This document shows, in pieces, positions 56,551-64,000 of a stretch of 64,000 nt of DNA (positions are counted from its first letter, which is position 1; every line of letters begins with the position of its first letter). The position numbers and the translations under genes are program-made. Source of the stretch: Solirubrobacteraceae bacterium (lineage in GTDB: Bacteria; Actinomycetota; Thermoleophilia; Solirubrobacterales; Solirubrobacteraceae); NCBI GenBank assembly GCA_031177685.1, contig JAPSGI010000007.1, forward strand, positions 124,001 through 188,000, written 5' to 3'. The notes beneath the pieces are model-generated. The model had not been told where the DNA came from and searched no databases. It saw only the letters and a list, made by a program, of their open reading frames with translations.

Positions 56551-57294
56551 CTACTCCGCCGTCACGTAGGCCCCCGACAGCCCGCCGTCGACCATGAACG
56601 CGGTGGCGTTGACGTAGGTCGACTCGTCGCTGGCCAGGAACAGGGCCGCGTTGGAGACCTCGCGGGGCTCGGCGAAGCGGCCCATCGGGACGTGGACCAT
56701 GCGGCGCGCCGCCTGGGTCTCGTCCTTGGCGAACAGCTCGAGCAGCAGCGGCGTGGCGACGGGGCCGGGGCACAGCGCATTGACGCGCACGCCGCGCTTG
56801 GCGAACTCGATCCCCAGCTCGCGCGACAGCGAGACCACGCCGCCCTTGGACGCGGTGTAGGAGATCTGCGACACGGCGGCGCCCATGAACGCGACGAACG
56901 ATGCGGTGTTGATGACCGATCCGCCGCCCGTGTCGAGCAGGTGCGGGATCCCGTGCTTGCAGCAGAGGAACACGCTGCGCAGGTTGACTTCGTGCACGCG
57001 CTCCCACACGTCCAACGGGGTGTCGAGCACGGAGCGGTCGTCGGTGGGGTTGATCCCGGCGTTGTTGTAGAGCACGTCGATGCGCCCGAACGCCTCGCGC
57101 ACGCCCGCGTAGACCGAGCGCATCGCCGCCTCGTCGGAGACGTCGGCCTGGAAGGACAGGTCTCCGGGCGACCCCTCGACGACGTCGACCCCGACCACCT
57201 TCGCCCCCTCGGCCGCGAACAGCTCCACGCTGTCGAGCCCGATCCCCGAGGCCGCGCCCGTGATCACGCACACCTTCCCGTCCAGGCGACCCAT
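56551..57294 (-). CDS. short-chain dehydrogenase/reductase (amine cluster)
   Basis: A 247-residue SDR. The cofactor loop is VITGAASGIGLDSVELF with Asp in VGVDVVEG, which suggests NAD preference. NNAG is present, and the catalytic set is Ser before SQISYTASKGG with YxxxK. C-terminal ATAFMVDGGLSG is standard. The ATG overlaps the ALDH stop by 1 nt (TGATG), so it is the last gene of the permease-ALDH-SDR group. In a gamma-glutamyl-ethanolamide pathway it would oxidise the alcohol to the aldehyde used by the adjacent ALDH; this is an inference. Confidence 0.88.
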   Translation of the reverse strand: MGRLDGKVCVITGAASGIGLDSVELFAAEGAKVVGVDVVEGSPGDLSFQADVSDEAAMRSVYAGVREAFGRIDVLYNNAGINPTDDRSVLDTPLDVWERVHEVNLRSVFLCCKHGIPHLLDTGGGSVINTASFVAFMGAAVSQISYTASKGGVVSLSRELGIEFAKRGVRVNALCPGPVATPLLLELFAKDETQAARRMVHVPMGRFAEPREVSNAALFLASDESTYVNATAFMVDGGLSGAYVTAE

Positions 57295-58664
57295 CAGGCC
57301 GGCTCCGTGGCGAGGTACACGCTCTTGACCTCCGTGTAGTGCTCGAGCGCGTGCGGACCGAGCTCGCGACCCACGCCCGACTGCTTGAAGCCGCCGAACG
57401 GCGTGGAGACCCGCACCGAGGTGTTGGAGTTGACCGACAGCACTCCGCTCTCCACCGCCCGCGCCACCCGCAGCGCGCGCGCGCCGTCCCGCGTCCAGAT
57501 CGATCCCGACAGCCCGTAGATCGTGTCGTTGGCGATCCGCACGGCGTCGGCCTCGTCCTCGAACGGAATGACGCTCGCCACCGGTCCGAAGATCTCCTCG
57601 CGCGCGGCACGGTCGTGGTTGTCGACCGGACACAGGACCGTGGGCGCGAACCAGAACCCCGGACCGTCGGGCGCCGAGCCGCGGATCGCCACGGGAGCGT
57701 CGGGGCCCACGAAGGAGGCGACCTCCTCGCGCCGTGCGGCGGAGATCAGCGGTCCCATCTGGGTGGACTCGTCCAGCGGATCGCCGACGCGGATGCCCTC
57801 CACCGCCTCCTCCAGCGCCTCCATGAAGCGATCGAGCACCGTGCGCTCGACGAGGATGCGCGAACGCGCGCAGCAGTCCTGGCCGGCGTTCCCGAACACC
57901 GCCATCGGGGCCGAGGCGGCGGCCCGCTCCAGGTCCGCGTCGGCGAACACGACGTTCGCCGACTTGCCGCCCAGCTCGAGCGTCACCCGCTTGATCGTCT
58001 GCGCGGCCGCGGCGGCGATGCCGCGCCCCACCTCGGTCGAGCCGGTGAAGGCGATCTTGGCCACGTCCGGGTGCTCGGTGAGCCGGCGGCCGCACACGCT
58101 GCCCGGACCGGCGACCACGTTGACCACGCCCTCCGGCAGCCCCGCCTCCAGCGCGATCGCCTCGAAGCGCACGGCGGTCAGCGGCGTGAGCTCCGCCGGC
58201 TTGAGCACGACGGTGTTCCCCGCGGCCAGCGCGGGACCCAGCTTCCACGACGCGATGACGAGCGGGAAGTTCCACGGGACGATCAGGCCGACGACGCCCA
58301 GCGGCTCGCGGAAGGTCAGCGCCTCCCCGCCGGCCACCGGGATCGTGTCGCCCAGCAGGCGCTCGGGCGCGCCGGCGTAGTAGCGCAGGGTGTCCGCCAC
58401 CATCCCCATCTCGCCGCGCGCGTCGGCGATCGGCTTGCCCGCGTTGCGCGCCTCCAGGACGGCCAGCTCCTCGCCGTGCTCCTCCACGCGGTCGGCCAGG
58501 CGCCGCAGCAGCGCCGCCCGGTCACCCGGCGCCACCGCGCGCCAGCCCGGATACGCCGCCTTGGCGCGAGCCACGGCGGCGTCCGCCTGCTCCACGCCCG
58601 CGCGCGGGATCGCCGCCAGCTCGAGCTCGGTCGCGGGCTCGACGACGCTGAGGGTTTCGGTCAC
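57294..58664 (-). CDS. aldehyde dehydrogenase (amine cluster)
   Basis: A 456-residue NAD(P)-dependent aldehyde dehydrogenase. The catalytic Glu is in LELGGKSANVVFADAD and the nucleophilic Cys in FGNAGQDCCARSRIL. GSTEVGRGI and the C-terminal PFGGFKQSGVGRELG are typical of betaine- and gamma-glutamyl-aminobutyraldehyde dehydrogenases. The GTG at 58664 (VTETLSVVEPATE) fits the family N-terminus better than the TTG at 58679. It is 19 nt after the permease stop, and the SDR gene is directly coupled. Confidence 0.9.
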   Translation of the reverse strand: MTETLSVVEPATELELAAIPRAGVEQADAAVARAKAAYPGWRAVAPGDRAALLRRLADRVEEHGEELAVLEARNAGKPIADARGEMGMVADTLRYYAGAPERLLGDTIPVAGGEALTFREPLGVVGLIVPWNFPLVIASWKLGPALAAGNTVVLKPAELTPLTAVRFEAIALEAGLPEGVVNVVAGPGSVCGRRLTEHPDVAKIAFTGSTEVGRGIAAAAAQTIKRVTLELGGKSANVVFADADLERAAASAPMAVFGNAGQDCCARSRILVERTVLDRFMEALEEAVEGIRVGDPLDESTQMGPLISAARREEVASFVGPDAPVAIRGSAPDGPGFWFAPTVLCPVDNHDRAAREEIFGPVASVIPFEDEADAVRIANDTIYGLSGSIWTRDGARALRVARAVESGVLSVNSNTSVRVSTPFGGFKQSGVGRELGPHALEHYTEVKSVYLATEPA

Positions 58665-58683
58665 CAAGCTCGGCGGCAAGGCG

Positions 58684-60180
58684 TCACTTCGTCTCCTCCA
58701 GCCGCGTGCGCCCGTAGCCCTCCTCTTCGGGATGGCCGTGGTCGCCCTGGGTCATCGCGAACTCCTCCTCCGGCGAGAGCACCAGGCGGTGCCGCCCGGC
58801 GATCGCGAAGTAGGCGAGTGCGACCAGATACACGATCGCCACGCCGTACACACCGGGCCGGTACTCGCTGTTCTCGAGGATCGCCACCAGCGAGGCCAGC
58901 GCGATGATCCCCGCCACCACCGCGCCCGGAATCCCGACCGGGCTGCGGAACGGCCGCGGGATGTGCGGGAACTTCTGGCGCAGGCGCACGAACGCCGCGC
59001 ACTGCAGGATGTAGGAGATCACCGCGCCGAACACCGCCATGTAGAGCAGCGACGCGCCCACGTTGGTGTCGGCGTTCTTGTAGATGATGTAGGCGGCGAT
59101 CCAGCCGACGATCGCGCCCAGCAGCAGCGCCGCCCAAGGCGTCTGCCGGGTGCCGTGGGTCACCGAGAGCGGGTGCGGGTAGTAGCCGGCCCGCGACAAC
59201 GAGAAGATGTTGCGCCCGTAGGCGAAGATGATCGCGTGGAAGCTGGCCACCAGGCCGGCCACCGCGATCAGCCCGAGCAGCGAGGCCGACGTGCCCTCGC
59301 CGAAGATCGTCTTCAGGCCGTCCAGCAGCGGCTCGGAGGACTCGCCCAGCGCCGCCGACCCCGGTGCGATCCCCGCGTTGAGGAACAGCACGAGGAAGCC
59401 CGTGATCACCAGCGTCCCGAGGCCGAACATGGTGCCGCGCGGGATGTCCTTCTTGGGGTCTGAGGACTCCTCGGCGGCCAGCGGCAGCTCCTCGATGGCC
59501 AGGTAGAACCAGATCGCGAACGGCAGGGCGTAGAACACCCCTCTCACCCCGTCGGTGAACCACTGGCCGTCGTGGGTGTCGATCGCGTAGCGGGTGAAGT
59601 CGAGCTTCGTGAGCGCGCCGATGTAGAACACCAGCAGGATGGCCAGCGAGGTGAGGCAGATGAGCACCGCGAAGCGGAAGCTGGCCTCCACGCCGATGAA
59701 GTTCAGCGTGAAGAAGATCACGTAGAAGATCGCCCACCACAGCGGCTGGGAGAGGTTGAGGCCGATCAGGTCGTCGGCGATCGTGTCCATGTAGGCGCCG
59801 ATCCCCACCACGATCACCGCGGGCGTGATCACGTACTCGATGGTCTCGGCCACCCCCGTGGCGAACCCGCCCCACGGCCCCATCGCCGAGCGCGAGAACG
59901 AGTACGCGCCGCCCGTGTGCGGCAGCGCCGGCGACATCTCGGAGATCGACCAGCACAGGCCGAAGTACATGACGGTCACCACCACGGTGGCGACCAGCAG
60001 CCCGCCGAAGCCGTAATTCAGGCCGAAGTTCCACCCGAAGAAGTCCCCGGAGATGACCGCGGCGACCCCCAGCGCCCACAGCGACCAGACGCCGGCGTGC
60101 CGCCGGAGCCGGCGCTTGTCGAAGTACTCCTGGCCCGCCTCGCGATAGGTGATCGCGCCGACCTTGCGTGCCTCAGCCAC
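58684..60180 (-). CDS. APC-family permease, ethanolamine-permease-like
   Basis: A 498-residue transporter with about twelve helices. VISGDFFGWNFGLNYGFGG in helix 1 and LPHTGGAYSFSRSAMGPWGGFATG are features I associate with ethanolamine permeases, more than with putrescine permeases. The hydrophilic C-terminus is about 40 residues long. The GTG start follows a strong GGAAGGGAGAG Shine-Dalgarno sequence. Its promoter contains the same CGACAAAGGTAT motif as the gntR promoter, so GntR control is likely. It heads a permease-ALDH-SDR transcription unit. Confidence 0.88.
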   Translation of the reverse strand: MAEARKVGAITYREAGQEYFDKRRLRRHAGVWSLWALGVAAVISGDFFGWNFGLNYGFGGLLVATVVVTVMYFGLCWSISEMSPALPHTGGAYSFSRSAMGPWGGFATGVAETIEYVITPAVIVVGIGAYMDTIADDLIGLNLSQPLWWAIFYVIFFTLNFIGVEASFRFAVLICLTSLAILLVFYIGALTKLDFTRYAIDTHDGQWFTDGVRGVFYALPFAIWFYLAIEELPLAAEESSDPKKDIPRGTMFGLGTLVITGFLVLFLNAGIAPGSAALGESSEPLLDGLKTIFGEGTSASLLGLIAVAGLVASFHAIIFAYGRNIFSLSRAGYYPHPLSVTHGTRQTPWAALLLGAIVGWIAAYIIYKNADTNVGASLLYMAVFGAVISYILQCAAFVRLRQKFPHIPRPFRSPVGIPGAVVAGIIALASLVAILENSEYRPGVYGVAIVYLVALAYFAIAGRHRLVLSPEEEFAMTQGDHGHPEEEGYGRTRLEETK

Positions 60181-60199
60181 GGACTCTCCCTTCCTCCTC

Positions 60200-60212
60200 C
60201 GACAAAGGTATG
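60200..60212 (-). promoter_or_regulatory. candidate GntR operator / -10 region of the permease gene
   Basis: CGACAAAGGTAT (plus-strand reading) matches CGACAAACGTAT at the gntR promoter in 11 of 12 positions. On the minus strand it contains TACCTT, which could be the -10 box, so a bound regulator would block the promoter. Confidence 0.55.
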
Positions 60213-60261
60213 CGTGCTGTTCCTTCTGGCGCCGCGAGCCTACGCGCAGGTGTCGGGACGG

Positions 60262-60975
60262 TCAACCCCGCGCGGCGTCTACCAGGGCGCCCACGACGCG
60301 GCTGGCCTCGTCGGACTCGGGGTGCCACTGGACCCCCAGCAGGAAGCCGTCGCCGGGCCGCTCCACCGCCTCGACGATCCCGTCCTCCAGCCGCGACCAC
60401 GCGCTGGGCACCAGCCCCTCCCCCACACGCTCGACGCCCTGGTGGTGGAAGCCGTGCGCCTCGGCGACCTCGGCGCCCACGGCGCGCGCGGCGAGCGAGC
60501 CGGGTTGCAGCCGCACCTCGTGGCGCACGAAGGCCCCCGGCGTGCCGGCGTGGCGCTCGTGGCCGACTGCGTCGGGGAGGTGCTGCACGAGCGTGCCGCC
60601 GTGCGCGACGTTTACCACCTGCATCCCACGGCAGATGCCCAGCAGCGGCGTTCCGCGCTCTGCGGCCGCGCGGACCAGCGCCAGCTCGTAGTCGTCGCGC
60701 ACGGACGCGACCGGAGAGGTCGCCGGATGCGGGCGCGCGCCGTAGTGGGCCGGGTCCACGTCGCCCGCCGCCCCGGTCACCACGACGCCGTCCACGAGGT
60801 CCAGCACGGCCGCCGGGTCGGCGGCGTCGTCGGGGTCCGGCGCGAGCAGGATCGCCCGCCCGCCGGCCCGCTGCACCGCCCGGACGTAGAGGATCGGCAC
60901 GACCGCGGAGTCCTCCACCCAGCCGCCGGAAGCGACCGTCTCCAGCGCGGCGGTGATCCCGATGGTCGGCCTCAC
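60262..60975 (-). CDS. class I glutamine amidotransferase, PuuD-like gamma-glutamyl hydrolase
   Basis: A 237-residue C26-family hydrolase. The nucleophile is in PLLGICRGMQVVNVAHGG, and the His-Glu pair is in LLGVQWHPESD. The IGITAALETV start and VVVTGAAGDVDPAHYG region match gamma-glutamyl-GABA hydrolase-like proteins. It would release glutamate from a gamma-glutamylated product at the end of the pathway. The GTG at 60975 overlaps the ligase stop (GTGA). Confidence 0.88.
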   Translation of the reverse strand: MRPTIGITAALETVASGGWVEDSAVVPILYVRAVQRAGGRAILLAPDPDDAADPAAVLDLVDGVVVTGAAGDVDPAHYGARPHPATSPVASVRDDYELALVRAAAERGTPLLGICRGMQVVNVAHGGTLVQHLPDAVGHERHAGTPGAFVRHEVRLQPGSLAARAVGAEVAEAHGFHHQGVERVGEGLVPSAWSRLEDGIVEAVERPGDGFLLGVQWHPESDEASRVVGALVDAARG

Positions 60976-62300
60976 AGGCGCTCGAAGCCCCGGTAGCGCT
61001 CCCAGTCGGTGACGGCGCGCGCAAAGGCGTCCAGCTCCACGCGCGCGTTGTTGAGGTAGTGCTCGACCACGTCGTCGCCGAAGGCGGCGCGCGCCAGTGC
61101 GCTGCCCGCGAACAGGTCGCGCGCCTCGCCGAGGCTGTCGGGGACGCGGGGCTTGTCCGACGCGTAGGCGTTGCCCTCGCAGGGCGGCTCGAGCTCCAGC
61201 CCCTCCTCGATCCCATGCAGGCCGGCGGCGATCATCGCGCTCAGCGCCAGATAGGGGTTGACGTCGGCGCCGGGCAGCCGGTTCTCCACGCGCTTGCCGG
61301 GGCCGTGGCCGACCACGCGCAGCGAGCACGTCCGGTTGTCGGCGCCCCACGCGACCGCGGTGGGCGCGAAGGAGCCCGCCACGAAGCGCTTGTAGGAGTT
61401 GACATGCGGAGCGAAGAACAGCGTCAGCTCGCGCATGCCCGCGAGCAGCCCGGCCACGAAGCGGTCAAACACCTCCGTCTCGTCCGCGAACACGGGCGTC
61501 CCGTCCTCGCGCTGCAGGGACAGATGGATGTGGCACGAGTTGCCCTCGCGCTCGTCGAACTTGGCCATGAACGTCAACGCATGCCCCTCCTGCGCGGCGA
61601 TCTCCTTGGCGCCGTTCTTGTAGATCGCGTGCTCGTCGGCCGTGCGCAGGACCGGCCCGTAGCGGAAGTTGATCTCGTGCTGGCCGAAGTTGCACTCGCC
61701 CTTCGAGTTCTCCACGCGCATGCCCGCGTCCATCATCGAGTTGCGGATGCGGCGGATCAGCGGCTCCACCCGCGCCGTGCCCAGCAGCGAGTAGTCGACG
61801 TTGTAGAGGTTGACCGGGTCCAGATCGCGGTAGCCCTTCTTCCACGCCTCCTCGTAGGTGTCGCGGAACACCTGGAACTCCAGCTCGGTCCCCGCGGCCG
61901 CGACCCAGCCGCGCTGGGCCAGCCGGTCGATCTGGCGCCGCAGGATCTGGCGGGGCGAGGCGACGACCTCCGAGCCGTCCTCCCACTCCAGGTCCGCCAT
62001 GCACAGCGCCGTCCCGGTCAGCCACGGGACCGGGCGCAGCGTGTCGAGGTCGGGTCGCATGACGAAGTCGCCGTAGCCGCGGTCCCAGGAGGACATCTCG
62101 TAGCCGTCGACGGTCGTCATGTCGACGTCGACGGCCAGCAGGTAGTTGCAGCCCTCGGCGTTGCCCTCCACCACCTCGTCGAGGAAGTGGGCCGCCGTGA
62201 GCCGCTTGCCCTGCAGGCGCCCCTGCATGTCGACCAGCGCCAGCAGGACCGTGTCCACCTCGCCGCGGTCCGCCAGGTCGCGCAACTCGTCGAGCGTCAT
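60972..62300 (-). CDS. glutamine-synthetase-like gamma-glutamyl-amine ligase
   Basis: A 442-residue member of the glutamine synthetase family, of the PuuA/GlnA3/GlnA4 type that joins glutamate to an amine using ATP. The catalytic segments differ from glnA in this window: GTELEFQVFRDTYEEAW, REGNSCHIHLSLQRED, NSYKRFVAGSFAPTAVAWG and NRTCSLRVVGHGPGKRVENRLPG. AAAGGAG lies before the ATG, which overlaps the gntR stop. It lies between the regulator and the hydrolase, which supports an amine-degradation role. Whether the amine is ethanolamine or a polyamine is discussed in the findings. Confidence 0.9.
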   Translation of the reverse strand: MTLDELRDLADRGEVDTVLLALVDMQGRLQGKRLTAAHFLDEVVEGNAEGCNYLLAVDVDMTTVDGYEMSSWDRGYGDFVMRPDLDTLRPVPWLTGTALCMADLEWEDGSEVVASPRQILRRQIDRLAQRGWVAAAGTELEFQVFRDTYEEAWKKGYRDLDPVNLYNVDYSLLGTARVEPLIRRIRNSMMDAGMRVENSKGECNFGQHEINFRYGPVLRTADEHAIYKNGAKEIAAQEGHALTFMAKFDEREGNSCHIHLSLQREDGTPVFADETEVFDRFVAGLLAGMRELTLFFAPHVNSYKRFVAGSFAPTAVAWGADNRTCSLRVVGHGPGKRVENRLPGADVNPYLALSAMIAAGLHGIEEGLELEPPCEGNAYASDKPRVPDSLGEARDLFAGSALARAAFGDDVVEHYLNNARVELDAFARAVTDWERYRGFERL

Positions 62301-63046
62301 CGGGCTCTCCTTTCCCCTCGCGGCCTCTCCGAAGCCGACATCAGCCCGGCGAGGATGTGCTCGGTCCCGGCGAGGTGGGTGCGCACGAGCCGCACCGCCC
62401 GGGTGGCGTCGCCGCGCTGGAGCGCCTGCACGAGCTTGGCGTGCTGCGCGTTGGAGCGCGTGAGGACCTCCTCGGGATGCGGGATCAGGGCGATCAGGTC
62501 CCCCATGTCGGCCTGGACCTCCGTCATCGCCTTCACCAGGCGCGGCGAGCCGGTCGCCTCGGCCAGCGCGACGTGGAAGCGCGTGTCCGCCCGGCGATAG
62601 GAGTCGAAACGCTGGGCCGCGCCCATCCGCTCCACGCACGCCTGCATGCGCGCGATGTCGCGCCTCCCCGCGCGCTCGGCGGCCAGCACCGCGGCGCCCG
62701 TCTCCACGGCGACCCGGTAGTCGAGGATCTCGCGCATCCGGCGCGACGAGGGCCGGCGCGTGCCGCGCGCGGCCAGCGGCGGCTCGTCCGCGACGAACGT
62801 CCCGCCCGCGCGCCCGCGGACCGAGATCAGGTGCCCGCTCTGCACCAGCGTCACGATCGCCTGGCGCAGCGTCGAGCGCGAGATGCCCAGCTGCGCCGCG
62901 AGCTCGCGCTCGGGAGGCAGGCGGCTCCCCGGGCCCAGCACGCCGAGTCGTATCGCCTTGCCCAGCCGCTCCACGGTCTCCTCGAAGGTCGTGGGCGGCG
63001 AGACCGGCTGAAAGACGGCGGCGACCGCGGCGCTCCTCTGTTCCAT
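62297..63046 (-). CDS. GntR/FadR-family regulator of the amine cluster
   Basis: A 249-residue regulator. The winged helix contains LPPERELAAQLGISRSTLRQAIVTLVQSGHL, and the C-terminal FCD domain has DTRFHVALAEATGSPRLVKAM with metal-ligand-type His residues. It heads the regulator-ligase-hydrolase operon and overlaps the ligase gene by 4 nt. A 12-nt motif shared with the permease promoter overlaps its own -10 region, which suggests autoregulation. The inducer is unknown, presumably the amine or its gamma-glutamyl derivative. Confidence 0.9.
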   Translation of the reverse strand: MEQRSAAVAAVFQPVSPPTTFEETVERLGKAIRLGVLGPGSRLPPERELAAQLGISRSTLRQAIVTLVQSGHLISVRGRAGGTFVADEPPLAARGTRRPSSRRMREILDYRVAVETGAAVLAAERAGRRDIARMQACVERMGAAQRFDSYRRADTRFHVALAEATGSPRLVKAMTEVQADMGDLIALIPHPEEVLTRSNAQHAKLVQALQRGDATRAVRLVRTHLAGTEHILAGLMSASERPRGERRAR

Positions 63047-63050
63047 TCCG

Positions 63051-63062
63051 CGACAAACGTAT
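63051..63062 (-). promoter_or_regulatory. candidate GntR operator / -10 region of the gntR operon
   Basis: CGACAAACGTAT (plus-strand reading) ends 5 nt before the gntR ATG on the minus strand and includes TACGTT as a possible -10 box at 9 nt. It is nearly identical to the element at 60200-60212. Confidence 0.55.
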
Positions 63063-63092
63063 CCCGTCCCACCCGCTGGCGGGAGAGGGGGC

Positions 63093-64000
63093 TCAGGACG
63101 GACGCGCGTGCAGGTCGGCGGCCAGGGCGCCGATCACCGTCTGCAGCCAGGCGCGCTCGTCCTCGTCGGCGTTGCGCATGCGCCGGCGCGCCCAGTCGGC
63201 CACGTCCTCGCGCCCGCCGACCGCCAGCACCCGGCCCGTCGCGGCGTAGCGCCCGTCCTCGAGTACGGCGAGGGCGCCCGGCTGGTCACGGCGGATCCGG
63301 AGCAGGTCGACCACGTCCTGGCCCAGGACGGTCTGCGGGCGACCCGGGTCGCCCGCGCCGCGTGGCCACGGCCCGGAGCGGAACACCGCCGGGTGGCCGC
63401 GCGGCGGCGGCACCGGTCGCCGCGGAGGCCCGGCCGGGCCGTGGCGCCAGCGCTCCACCAGCCGCGGCATGTCCAGCGACGCCTCCTGGCGCACGAGGAC
63501 GTGGAGGCGATCGCCGGCGCGCACCCGCGTCGAGCCGCGCGGCGGCAGCGCCTGCTCGTCGCGCACGATCAGGTTGACCACGGCGTCGCGCGGCAGCCCC
63601 AGCTCCCGTACGCGCGAGCCGACGGCCGCGTCGCCCTCGCGGACCCCGTGCTCGAGCACCTCCGCCCCCATGCCGCGCACCGTGCCGGCCTCCACCAGCC
63701 GCGGCACCGCCGGCACGCTGGTGGTCACGTTCAGCGCCCGCGCCAGCGGCTCGAACGTCGCTCCCTGCAGCAGCGTCGAGAGCAGCACCGCGAAGAAGAC
63801 CAGGTTGAAGATCTCCAGGCCCTCCCCCACGCCGGCGATCACGGGGAAGGTCGCCAGCACGACGGGGATCGCGCCGCGCAGCCCGGCCCAGCCCAGGACC
63901 GTCCGCTCGCGCCAGTTGAAGTCGAAGGGCAGCGTCGCCACGAAGGCGGCCAGCGGCCGCGCCACCAGCGCGAGCACGAGCGCGATCGCCGTGCCCTCCA
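63093..64000 (-). CDS. K+/H+ antiporter, NhaP2-like (5' end outside window)
   Basis: The C-terminal ~302 residues of a CPA1-type antiporter. Membrane helices include GWAGLRGAIPVVLATFPVIAGV, the conserved sixth-to-eleventh helix region. They are followed by a TrkA-C-like regulatory domain (VNLIVRDEQALPPRGSTRVRAGDRLHVLVRQ) and a CorC/HlyC-like C-terminal domain (ALAVLEDGRYAATGRVLAVG). The cytoplasmic domain suggests nucleotide or K+-linked regulation. The open frame continues past base 64000, so the start is not visible. It is upstream of the gntR operon on the same strand, 46 nt away. Confidence 0.85.
   Translation of the reverse strand, partial: EGTAIALVLALVARPLAAFVATLPFDFNWRERTVLGWAGLRGAIPVVLATFPVIAGVGEGLEIFNLVFFAVLLSTLLQGATFEPLARALNVTTSVPAVPRLVEAGTVRGMGAEVLEHGVREGDAAVGSRVRELGLPRDAVVNLIVRDEQALPPRGSTRVRAGDRLHVLVRQEASLDMPRLVERWRHGPAGPPRRPVPPPRGHPAVFRSGPWPRGAGDPGRPQTVLGQDVVDLLRIRRDQPGALAVLEDGRYAATGRVLAVGGREDVADWARRRMRNADEDERAWLQTVIGALAADLHARPS

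Noticed and set aside
56551-63046. Canonical putrescine (Puu) operon
   Set aside because: No PuuB FAD-dependent oxidase is encoded here, and the permease resembles ethanolamine permeases, so a straight Puu label was not used.

Overview
The window is uniformly very GC-rich DNA, packed with genes on both strands. It reads as a chromosomal segment of an actinobacterium, most likely Thermoleophilia/Solirubrobacterales-like. The phylum-level evidence is a NucS mismatch endonuclease, an E2-E1 fused 2-oxoglutarate dehydrogenase, a DnaE2 mutasome polymerase behind an SOS box of the CGAAC-N4-GTTCG type, and an actinobacterial-style c-di-AMP riboswitch. The order-level guess is an inference from gene content. 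I see no rRNA, tRNA, insertion sequence, integrase, CRISPR array or replication origin.

Layout. 1-5.4 kb: a FetAB-like ABC pair (cut by the window start), a J-domain/TPR protein, an ABC-2 exporter and nucS. 5.4-10.9 kb: a LuxR regulator divergent from a SnoaL-like/cupin pair, a short mosaic relic made of echA and nucS ends, an MFS permease, a crotonase, a YjbQ protein and an alkyltransferase-like protein. 10.9-19.2 kb: the large Kgd-type dehydrogenase, an L,D-transpeptidase, an MpaB-like oxygenase, a NUDIX hydrolase and MsrA. 19.2-26.7 kb: a methyltransferase, an AGPS-like FAD oxidase, and an envelope-type module (59-aa 'DPGSGS' membrane protein, NoeA-like methyltransferase, membrane sulfatase, secreted sulfatase). 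26.7-35.8 kb: PanE, OsmC, a disulfide oxidoreductase, SOS-controlled DnaE2, a phosphoribosyltransferase, a membrane cytochrome c and a Cys-less DksA-like protein. 35.9-38.7 kb: a c-di-AMP riboswitch over an orphan 76-aa membrane protein, an AhpD-like/HxlR pair and glnA. 38.7-42.6 kb: an MMPL transporter and a divergent NYN nuclease/XRE regulator pair. 42.7-50.7 kb: an island with two paralogous ECF-type sigma factors carrying the same unusual end extensions, a SinR/Cas2-like small protein, a small secreted protein and a 1578-residue surface protein. 50.7-56.5 kb: a DUF255 thioredoxin-fold protein, RidA with threonine dehydratase, and a secreted beta-propeller protein. 56.5-63.1 kb: a gamma-glutamylation amine-catabolism cluster (SDR, ALDH, permease, glutamine amidotransferase, glutamine-synthetase-like ligase, GntR regulator). 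63.1 kb to the end: a K+/H+ antiporter cut by the window.

How genes work together. RidA detoxifies the enamine made by its overlapping partner IlvA. The HxlR regulator and AhpD-like protein form a pair behind a strongly palindromic promoter. The amine cluster fits import, gamma-glutamylation, alcohol oxidation, aldehyde oxidation and deglutamylation, under a GntR repressor whose probable site recurs at two promoters. Two genome-style features recur: about nineteen TANNNT boxes lie 6-9 nt before start codons (predicted leaderless mRNAs), and six convergent gene pairs share a 4-nt stop-codon overlap.
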